Assembly (NCBI GenBank): GCA_013042035.1
Contig: JABDQX010000214.1
Location: 1 to 6,894, forward strand
Origin: Gammaproteobacteria bacterium
Lineage (GTDB): Bacteria; Pseudomonadota; Gammaproteobacteria; HK1
Length of the DNA: 6,894 bases
Reading direction: 5' to 3'
Made by a program: the position numbers and the translations under genes
Shown here: positions 1 through 5,696 of the stretch, piece after piece
How positions within the stretch are numbered: position 1 is the stretch's first letter
Layout: every line of letters starts with the position of its first letter
Notes under the pieces: model-generated
What the model saw: only the letters and a program-made list of their open reading frames with translations
The model's database searches: none
Told to the model about the DNA's origin: nothing

Positions 1-3000
1 GCCTGACCCTGGTGAGGCGTATCCGGGAGGAAGCTTGCCACTGATTCACGGGCCGCGCCGCGAAGCGATCTCATCTCGGAACACGTGTCGGCCGAATAAC
101 GCCCGTCCCCTCCCGCACTATCCGATCGGGTCTGCTCCGGCACACTCGCCCCAAAGAACAGTGAAATAACCCGTTCCTCCAGCGCCAGAAACCGACGCAT
201 GGTTTCCTGATACGCCTGATAAGCCGCAAGCGCCGTATCCGGGGCAAGCTGTCGCCCTGGTGATGTCGCTTCTTTTCGCCCGAGCAACGCTTCCGATCGG
301 GAGGGAGATTGCTGTTCGTTATTCATCGGTAGATCTCTTATCGATATATCGCTATCCGAAGAGTTATCCGGAAAAGTATTGTTTGCTGCCGCCTGCCTGC
401 GATCCTCGCCGGATATATTGTTTATCAGCGCATTATTCGTTGGCGTGATTGTGGTATCCACCGGGGAATTCACCGGCACGGCGCGGCTACCGTTGACAAG
501 CCAGTCCAAGGTATGGGATTTCGGTGGTGTTTTGCCGCCCGACAGGCTCGGGGAATCCATGGGCCCGCACGCTCGATGGGCAAACAACGCGCCATAATCG
601 AGGGCAATACCTTGAGCAAAAAGTGTCGCCATGGCGATCAGCAAGCCACGCAACCCGCCACCATTTCCATCCAGGGAAACCATCACATGGGGTCGATCGC
701 CAAGGATTCCGGTGACCAGTCCCGAGAGGATCCGGCGCGGCCCAACCTCCACGAATAACCGTGAACCGGCCTCGTACATAACCTCGATCTGGCGGCAGAA
801 CTCGACCGAACTCAACAGATGCTCCGATAACCGGGTGCGAATTGCCGCTACCGTATCCGGATACGCCAATCCGTCGGCATTGCCGTAAACCGGAATCGCC
901 GGTGGCATGATATCGGTGGCGGCAAGCGCCTCATCGAGTGGTCCACTGGCCGCTGCCATCAAACCCGAATGGAAGGCACCGGCAACGGGTAACCGAACGG
1001 CATCAATGCCCGCTTCCTGAAACGCCGTAACAACCTTCTCGACAGCGGCACGCTCCCCTGAAATGGCGATTTGTCGGGGACCATTGTGATTGGCCAGTAC
1101 GACCCCCTGTTCTTTGGACAGGTGTTTTTCCACCTCTTCCCTGGTGGCGTTCACCGCAGCCATGGCGCCATCCGATATTTCGCAGGCCTGGGCCATTGCC
1201 TGACCCCTAACCAGGGAGAGCCGAAGGAATGCCGATGGCGAGAATACCCCGGCGGCAAAGAGGGCCGCGTACTCGCCGTAGCTGAGCCCGGCAACCCTGT
1301 CCGCCGATACGCCCAATCGGTTCAGGATCGAAAGATACCCCATTTCCACCGCGCCAATGGCAGGTTGCGCCACCTGTGTCGCCGTCAATGCGCGCCGCGC
1401 CCCGTCACGCGCCGATTCGGACCAGGTATCGGTCGGAAACAGGTATTGCGTCAGGGGTTTGGGGAAATCATCCTGGAATTGTCGGTCAGAAAATTCCAGG
1501 GCCGCCCGCATCTCCTGAAAGTACAGCGCGACCTCCCGGCCCATGCCCGGATACTGGGCGCCCTGCCCTGGGAACAGGAAAGTGCAGCTTTTGACCGCTG
1601 GCGATTCTGATTTTTCGGCGCCATCGGCAACATCATCGAGAGCAAGCTGTATAAAGGGCGGAAGCTGTCCCACCACCTCTCCACTGAGAAAACGTTTGAC
1701 GAGCGCCACGGCATCGGTCAACTGCTGAAGGCTTTCGACGACCAAACCCAGTCGCGCACCCCTTGCCGGTGCCGTTCGGGCACTCATGGCATGGCTGTAC
1801 GCCACATCCTGCAGCCGCAGTGGCGTATCCGGGTTCGGATGGGCCATCAACCGTGCTTCCAGGCGCGTAATTTCCCGGGCAAGGGCATCCCTATCCGGGG
1901 CCACGATGGGAATGAACTCACAGGGCCAACGTTCGGCGCCCACCGCCACGTACCGAGGTTCAGCCGGATATTCCTCCAACACGCAGTGGCAATTGGCCCC
2001 CCCGAACCCGAAGGCGCTGACCCCGGCCCGTCGCGGATGGGGCGAGGTTTGCAACCACGGTTTCGGTTCGTCCAATAGGTATACCGGCGCCTCGGGATCG
2101 CGCAATCCACCGATGGGCTCCTCAATGTTCGGTTGGGGCGCCAACGTTCTGTAATGCAGGGATAGCGCCGCCTTCACGAGACCGGCAACACCGGCGGTGC
2201 TCTTTGTGTGGCCAATTAGCGCCTTGACCGCTCCCAACGCACAGCTCCCAGGTGCGGCATTGTTTGCCAGGAGAGTGTCGGTAATGGTTTTGAGTTCGGT
2301 TTCATCACCGGCCACGGTGCCGGTACCGTGGGCCTCATAGAATCCCAGCGTATCGGGCGTAAATATCGCCTTGGCATAGGCCCGATCGAATACCCGCCTC
2401 TGACCTGTACTCGATGGCGCCGTCAGCCCGAAACCCCGGCCGTCGCTGGCGCTTGCCGTTGCCTTGATGACGGCATAGACCCGATCCCCATCGCGCTGGG
2501 CATCGGAAAGACGTTTCAATACCAGGATCGCCACACCCTCGCCGAGGAGCGTCCCGTCGGCCGTTGCATCGAAGGTGGCGATTCGTCCGCGTGGTGAGAG
2601 CGCCTGGGTCTTGCTAAAGCAAAGGTATGCGAAGGGAGATTGAAGGGTATCCACTCCCCCCGTAATCGCCACGTTACAGCGCCCGGTTTCCAGCTCCCGA
2701 ACCGCCAGATCTATCGCCGTCAGGGACGAGGCGCAGGCGGAGTCAACGGTAAAATTAGCGCCTCCGAAGTCGAAGTGTTTCGACACTCGCCCGGCGGATA
2801 CGTTGGGGAGGATGCCCGGGAATGAATCCTCGGTCCATTCCGGTAGACCCGCAAACAGTTCCGGGGTCGGTCGTGGAATGCGCCGAGTCATCTCGGCGCG
2901 TGTTGTATAGCACTGCCCAAGCTCTCCGAGCCCACCTGTCATCCCCAGGATGATGGCGGTATTTTCGTGGTCGAGATCGGGGCTGAGCTTTTTTTCATCA

Positions 3001-5456
3001 ATGAGATAACCGGCGTCGATGAGGGCACGGCGCACCGCTTCCAGGGTCAGAAGTTGGCTCGGCTCGATGGAAGGCACTGCCTTGGGTGGTATGCCGAAAT
3101 CCATGGGATTCAATACCACGTCATCAAGGAAGCATCCCCACTTGGAAACAATCCTCTCACGCCGGCTCTGATCGGGGTCGTAGTAGACCCGCCAATCCCA
3201 ACGCGAGGCCGGCACCTCGGTAATGGCGTTCGTTTTGGTCAGGATATTGTTCCAGAAATCCTGGGGTGAATTTGCCCGCGGGAACAGGAGGCCGATACCA
3301 ATGATGGCGATATTCGAGGGTGTTCGGTTGTTCCCATGGGTATCGAGCGGAAATGTTATGTCGGCTGCCCTCTCGATGCTTGCGTCATTATCCCCTGCCG
3401 CCCGCAAGGTGGCCGGTACCGAACATACCGCCTCATGGAGTTCCCGCAAACCGATGACGCCATCGCGTAGCGTCGCTGCCTGACCGAGCATATACATGCC
3501 TTCCGATAACTGGGCCGTCCCATCCACGGTGATGATGTCCGATCCCTTTCGCAAAAGACCTTTCGCGGCCAAACGCAAACGTCCCAGGCACAGCTCGTCC
3601 AGGGATGCGCTGATCTCGTCGTTCCCCCTGTTGGCATTCACAAGCCGATCCCGCGCCTCGTGGAACTCCGTGACGAACGGCGTCACGGCGCATCGGGATG
3701 CGTGACCGGGACCGGTTTCCAGACTAGCCGTATGAGTACAATGGAGCGCCTGTTGCTGGAAACCCTCGGTGATGGCGCCACACGCCACGGCCTCTCGCGT
3801 AAACAGGTATGCGCTACCCATGAGCACGCCAACCTTCATACCCCGTTCCACGAGCGGCGTGGCCAAGGCATCGACCATGGTCGCGGACAAGGCATCGTGA
3901 ATCCCACCGGCGAACAGCACATGAACATCCCCGGCCTTATCGTTCGGCACAATATCGAGGAGCATCCGAACACAGCTTTCCCATAATACGAAGCTGCCGA
4001 GTGGTCCGATGTGACCGCCACATTCCCGGCCCTCGAAGACAAACCGACGTACGCCTTGCTGGAAAAATGCCCGTGTCAGACCCGCGGTGGGGGTATGCAG
4101 GTAGGTGGCAATACCGAGTTCTTCCAATAACGCGACCTGACCGGGCTCTCCACCCGCTATCAGGGCGAATTTCGGCCGAATACGCTTGATGATGGCCAAT
4201 TGTTCCGATTGGTGTTCAGGCGGGAGAAAACCCAGGATTCCCACGCCCCAGGATCGGCTACCGAGCAGATCACGGGTCCTGGTCATGAGATCGAGAATGT
4301 CGGCGCCGCGCATCAGACCAAGGGCCAGCATCGGCAAGGCGCCCGCGAGGGAAACGGCGTCGGCAAATTTTTCGGTATCGCTCACCCGTGTCATGGGGCC
4401 TTGCACGATGGGATAACGGATATCGTTGGCCTTTGCCAGCGGGCCATCGATCCTGAATGCATTGGCCGGCCGGGTCACGCAAGCGAGGCTCGATGCTTGC
4501 AACGCCCGGATGTAGCGGCCGGTGGTTCGGAATCTTTCCCGTATCGTATCGGCCCATTCCAGGGATTGCCCAATAGGATAGGCACATTCCCCCCGAGTCA
4601 CGGCGCAAACATTCCATCCCATCAAATCGCCGGCCTTTTCCCGCCACTGTTCCAGCTTGCGCTCGGTGCCGGTATCGGCCAACACCAACGTCTCGGCAAT
4701 CCTGCGCAGGCGGGTCACGGCATCGGAACCGGGCCGTGATAGAACGCGCACGGGCGCGCCCAACCGCTCACCGATAACGATACAATCGCGTCCACCAGCA
4801 TTTTGCACGGTTTCGATCCATGTGTCGGACAAGGGCGATTCCGGCATCCGCCACAACCCATCGTCCACGATCACCCCGGCGGCACCGGCAGCGCGACACG
4901 CCCCCGCCGTGTGTATACCGATACCGCCCTGGACGTAGACCGGCCATGTGGCGAATCGCAATACTCTCTGGGCCAGCACAAAGGCGGAATCCTCTCCAAC
5001 CCAGCCACCGCTTTCATTGCCCTTGGCGACAATACCATCGATCCGAATAGTCTCTCCCTGAACGGATAACGCCCGTAACCTGTCGATCCGATCGATGTCC
5101 GTCACCTCCATGAGAAGGCGTCGATTCGGCAACGGTGCAAGCCCCGCCAGGGTTTCTTTTTCGTTGTCATCCACCCAACCGGATACGATCAACCAATGTG
5201 CCCGGTCGGCAAGCAATGACAGAAACGGCGCCATGACACCCTGAATCTGCCCCGCGGACAGACGCAATCCGATGATCTGATGGGGTTCAAGCTGTTGTAA
5301 AAGGCTTCGAAATCGCGACAGCAACGGTTCGTGGCCGCTACCCTGATAAAATGCCCCGTCCAGTATACCTACGCCACCGGCGCGGGCCGTGGCCAGGGCA
5401 ATGCCGGAATTCGGAAGTTCGAGGGGAGAAAGAGTAAGGCAGGTGAAGTGATTCAT
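1..5456 (-). CDS. Type I polyketide / PUFA-like synthase with tandem N-terminal flavin-barrel (enoyl reductase-like) domains, partial (3' end outside window)
   Basis: A single frame is open from ATG at 5456-5454 to the window edge: 1818 complete codons, no stop, so the C-terminus is missing. Domain order is NMO/FabK-like barrel, second NMO/PfaD-like barrel, ketosynthase (KS), acyltransferase (AT), then a polar linker. Known of the family: KS condenses malonyl units onto a growing acyl chain, AT loads malonyl onto acyl carrier domains, and PfaD-type flavin barrels reduce enoyl intermediates. The KS has PfaA-like features, suggesting an iterative secondary-lipid synthase; carrier, ketoreductase and dehydratase domains should follow beyond the edge. 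The start was chosen because an in-frame TGA lies at 5471-5469. The only other upstream initiator is TTG at 5468-5466. No clear Shine-Dalgarno precedes the ATG. The gene is transcribed away from the sulfotransferase-like gene at 5693. The domain calls are strong; product and substrate are unknown. It could be a heterocyst-glycolipid-like or other Pfa-like synthase. Confidence 0.93.
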   Translation of the reverse strand, partial: MNHFTCLTLSPLELPNSGIALATARAGGVGILDGAFYQGSGHEPLLSRFRSLLQQLEPHQIIGLRLSAGQIQGVMAPFLSLLADRAHWLIVSGWVDDNEKETLAGLAPLPNRRLLMEVTDIDRIDRLRALSVQGETIRIDGIVAKGNESGGWVGEDSAFVLAQRVLRFATWPVYVQGGIGIHTAGACRAAGAAGVIVDDGLWRMPESPLSDTWIETVQNAGGRDCIVIGERLGAPVRVLSRPGSDAVTRLRRIAETLVLADTGTERKLEQWREKAGDLMGWNVCAVTRGECAYPIGQSLEWADTIRERFRTTGRYIRALQASSLACVTRPANAFRIDGPLAKANDIRYPIVQGPMTRVSDTEKFADAVSLAGALPMLALGLMRGADILDLMTRTRDLLGSRSWGVGILGFLPPEHQSEQLAIIKRIRPKFALIAGGEPGQVALLEELGIATYLHTPTAGLTRAFFQQGVRRFVFEGRECGGHIGPLGSFVLWESCVRMLLDIVPNDKAGDVHVLFAGGIHDALSATMVDALATPLVERGMKVGVLMGSAYLFTREAVACGAITEGFQQQALHCTHTASLETGPGHASRCAVTPFVTEFHEARDRLVNANRGNDEISASLDELCLGRLRLAAKGLLRKGSDIITVDGTAQLSEGMYMLGQAATLRDGVIGLRELHEAVCSVPATLRAAGDNDASIERAADITFPLDTHGNNRTPSNIAIIGIGLLFPRANSPQDFWNNILTKTNAITEVPASRWDWRVYYDPDQSRRERIVSKWGCFLDDVVLNPMDFGIPPKAVPSIEPSQLLTLEAVRRALIDAGYLIDEKKLSPDLDHENTAIILGMTGGLGELGQCYTTRAEMTRRIPRPTPELFAGLPEWTEDSFPGILPNVSAGRVSKHFDFGGANFTVDSACASSLTAIDLAVRELETGRCNVAITGGVDTLQSPFAYLCFSKTQALSPRGRIATFDATADGTLLGEGVAILVLKRLSDAQRDGDRVYAVIKATASASDGRGFGLTAPSSTGQRRVFDRAYAKAIFTPDTLGFYEAHGTGTVAGDETELKTITDTLLANNAAPGSCALGAVKALIGHTKSTAGVAGLVKAALSLHYRTLAPQPNIEEPIGGLRDPEAPVYLLDEPKPWLQTSPHPRRAGVSAFGFGGANCHCVLEEYPAEPRYVAVGAERWPCEFIPIVAPDRDALAREITRLEARLMAHPNPDTPLRLQDVAYSHAMSARTAPARGARLGLVVESLQQLTDAVALVKRFLSGEVVGQLPPFIQLALDDVADGAEKSESPAVKSCTFLFPGQGAQYPGMGREVALYFQEMRAALEFSDRQFQDDFPKPLTQYLFPTDTWSESARDGARRALTATQVAQPAIGAVEMGYLSILNRLGVSADRVAGLSYGEYAALFAAGVFSPSAFLRLSLVRGQAMAQACEISDGAMAAVNATREEVEKHLSKEQGVVLANHNGPRQIAISGERAAVEKVVTAFQEAGIDAVRLPVAGAFHSGLMAAASGPLDEALAATDIMPPAIPVYGNADGLAYPDTVAAIRTRLSEHLLSSVEFCRQIEVMYEAGSRLFVEVGPRRILSGLVTGILGDRPHVMVSLDGNGGGLRGLLIAMATLFAQGIALDYGALFAHRACGPMDSPSLSGGKTPPKSHTLDWLVNGSRAVPVNSPVDTTITPTNNALINNISGEDRRQAAANNTFPDNSSDSDISIRDLPMNNEQQSPSRSEALLGRKEATSPGRQLAPDTALAAYQAYQETMRRFLALEERVISLFFGASVPEQTRSDSAGGDGRYSADTCSEMRSLRGAARESVASFLPDTPHQGQ
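3..509 (-). other. Polar low-complexity linker of the PKS ending in a pre-ACP helix (residues about 1650-1818)
   Basis: After the AT the frame stays open but the protein becomes rich in Asn, Ser, Asp, Thr, Pro and Gln (about 1661-1740), with a local fall in GC around 301-440. A predicted amphipathic helix, AYQAYQETMRRFLALEERV (1745-1763), resembles the YQETM-x-x-FL segment found between AT and the first acyl carrier domain in PfaA-like and hybrid PKSs. It is followed by another disordered Ser/Gly/Arg-rich stretch to the edge. No D-S-L phosphopantetheine motif is present in the window, so any carrier domain lies beyond position 1. Confidence 0.7.
657..1586 (-). other. Domain 4 of the PKS: acyltransferase, malonyl-type signature (residues about 1291-1600)
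   Basis: FLFPGQGAQYPGMG (1293-1306) is the canonical AT entry motif. The nucleophile is Ser1392 in GLSYGEYAAL (1390-1399; codon 1283-1281), with Leu replacing the more common His of GHSxGE, as in many FabD-like and PUFA-type ATs. The catalytic His1496 lies in AGAFHSGLM (1492-1500; codon 971-969). The A-F-H-S form of this motif is the malonyl-specific type, whereas methylmalonyl enzymes usually show YASH. NHNGPRQIAISG (1457-1468) is the conserved strand before the small subdomain, and FVEVGPRRILSGLV (1568-1581) is the standard C-terminal AT landmark. The post-AT segment WLVNGSRAVP (1652-1661) matches the usual linker after PKS AT domains. Likely role: loading malonyl-CoA onto the downstream carrier domains. 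Confidence 0.94.
1962..3314 (-). other. Domain 3 of the PKS: beta-ketoacyl synthase (residues about 715-1165)
   Basis: The domain starts at NIAIIGIGLLFP (715-726). The active-site nucleophile is Cys908 in TVDSACASS (903-911; codon 2735-2733). The two catalytic histidines are His1043 in YEAHGTGT (1040-1047; codon 2330-2328) and His1083 in KALIGHTKS (1078-1086; codon 2210-2208). The C-terminal glycine motif is SAFGFGGANCH (1147-1157). The DFGIPPKAVPSIEPSQLL stretch (786-803) and the Ala in CASS resemble PfaA/HglE-type iterative synthases more than modular PKS, where DTACSSS and LP-x-E-x-x-x-M-D-P-Q are usual. The downstream GDETEL (1050-1055) departs from the common GDP-x-E but keeps the acidic residues. 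The triad is complete, so I expect active decarboxylative condensation. Confidence 0.95.
3387..4484 (-). other. Domain 2 of the PKS: NMO/PfaD-like flavin enoyl reductase barrel (residues about 325-690)
   Basis: The barrel opens with YPIVQGPMTRVSD (348-360), the N-terminal NMO/FabK motif, then LAGALPMLALG (369-380, the AGG-like turn). The loop EGRECGGHIGP (475-485) carries His482 at the position used by FabK/NMO enzymes (codon 4013-4011). LFAGGIHD (514-521) and VGVLMGSAYLFTREA (542-556) are the FMN phosphate-binding GG and the G-S/T-A-Y segment, the latter closely PfaD-like. A C-terminal helical extension follows to about 690 (ETGPGHASRC at 580-589, EGMYMLGQ at 652-659). In PUFA synthases PfaD is a separate trans-acting FMN enoyl reductase. 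Here the equivalent is fused upstream of the KS, so enoyl reduction could occur in cis. All motifs expected for FMN binding look intact. Activity is inferred from family, not shown. Confidence 0.8.
4527..5456 (-). other. Domain 1 of the PKS: degenerate nitronate monooxygenase/FabK-like barrel (residues about 1-310)
   Basis: The segment keeps the order of landmarks of an FMN-binding NMO/FabK barrel. An N-terminal strand is followed by ATARAGGVGILD (22-33), like the SNAGGLG segment of the family. AKGNESGGWVGE (144-155) sits where FabK-type proteins have an E-x-GGH-x-G loop. VQGGIGIHTAGACRAAGAAG (176-195) matches the glycine-rich phosphate-binding turn. The loop position normally held by His is Trp152 (codon 5003-5001), and the N-terminal substrate loop is shortened to SPLELPNSG. 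I infer a barrel that may bind flavin weakly or not at all and may serve a structural or half-site role with domain 2. Around 210-330 a helical connector leads into the second barrel. The fold assignment is moderately sure; activity is doubtful. Confidence 0.7.
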
Positions 5457-5485
5457 TTGGCTTTGCAATCAATCATAAAGAATCG

Positions 5486-5606
5486 ATATCAATAGAGACG
5501 GACGCAACACGTTGGGAATCAAGAGATTCTTCGACAAAATGATGCCGCGATGGAGGCGCACCAGCTTGGATATGTTATAATTGCGTGTGTATAAAACTAT
5601 TGATAT
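5486..5606. repeat. Mirrored 10-bp motif pair (CTATTGATAT), candidate shared operator
   Basis: The top strand reads ATATCAATAG at 5486-5495 and CTATTGATAT at 5597-5606, a perfect 10-bp inverted repeat with 101 bases between arms. Read in the direction of each gene, the same word CTATTGATAT lies 30 bases before the PKS ATG (minus strand) and 86 bases before the sulfotransferase-like GTG (plus strand). A regulator binding both would control the two divergent genes together. The words are AT-rich, so coincidence is possible. Confidence 0.35.
5573..5581 (+). promoter_or_regulatory. Extended -10 promoter for the sulfotransferase-like gene
   Basis: TGTTATAAT is a perfect extended -10 (TGn followed by TATAAT at 5576-5581). 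There is no good -35 at 16-18 bases, which is tolerated by extended -10 promoters of sigma-70 type. Transcription would start near 5588 and leave a leader of about 105 bases before the GTG at 5693. A second possible pair, TTGGAT (5566-5571) with TATAAA (5590-5595) at 18 bases, is weaker. Assignment is by consensus only. Confidence 0.55.
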
Positions 5607-5644
5607 ACAGCAAGATAAGTTCATTCTCATAAACTTGGCATTTG

Positions 5645-5696
5645 CTCCCAGTATTCGGGAGTTTTGCATATGGGCTCAGGTGGTAAAACTTTGTGA
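5645..5696 (+). promoter_or_regulatory. Leader hairpin covering a Shine-Dalgarno and an 8-codon leader ORF overlapping the downstream start
   Basis: CTCCC (5645-5649) and GGGAG (5657-5661) can form a 5-bp stem with a 7-base loop, followed by TTTT. GGGAG is also a good Shine-Dalgarno 8 bases before ATG 5670-5672, which opens the frame MGSGGKTL and stops at TGA 5694-5696. That stop overlaps the GTG start of the next gene in the four bases GTGA. The arrangement would permit RNA-structure-dependent leader translation coupled to the main gene, or a weak attenuator. The stem is short, so this is tentative. Confidence 0.3.
5678..5683 (+). promoter_or_regulatory. Ribosome binding site fixing the GTG start at 5693
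   Basis: AGGTGG lies 9 bases before GTG 5693-5695. In the same frame a TAA at 5684-5686 excludes any earlier start, and the next initiators (such as TTG at 5708) would cut into the conserved N-terminal strand. This decides the start codon as GTG. Confidence 0.7.

Larger units (their letters stand above)
5457..5692. other. AT-rich divergent intergenic control region between the PKS and the sulfotransferase-like gene
   Basis: The 236 bases separate two genes transcribed away from each other. By hand count 5461-5640 has 70 G+C of 180 (39%), against 36 of 60 in the sampled PKS line at 2041-2100. It contains a strong plus-strand extended -10, a mirrored 10-bp motif, and a leader hairpin, all listed separately. 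On the minus strand I see no equally good promoter for the PKS; TATA-like hexamers exist but without a well-spaced -35. A 66-codon minus-strand frame (5669-5469) fits here but has no coding features and overlaps the promoter, so I do not call it a gene. Confidence 0.8.

Noticed and set aside
852..865. Perfect 14-bp palindrome CGTATCCGGATACG
   Set aside because: It falls inside the AT coding sequence (around LAYPDT), and similar GTATCCGG words recur in the gene, so codon bias explains it better than a binding site.
1071..1610. Plus-strand frame of 179 codons
   Set aside because: It lies antisense to the AT domain, whose motifs are all intact on the minus strand. Long antisense frames are expected in GC-rich coding DNA, and this one has no recognisable motif.
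4200..4739. Plus-strand frame of 179 codons
   Set aside because: Antisense to the junction of the two flavin barrels, with no domain signature. It is a shadow of the PKS frame.
5469..5669. Minus-strand frame of 66 codons ending 12 bases before the PKS start
   Set aside because: It covers the AT-rich control region and the opposite-strand promoter, has no motif or ribosome binding site, and its residue make-up looks like translated intergenic DNA.
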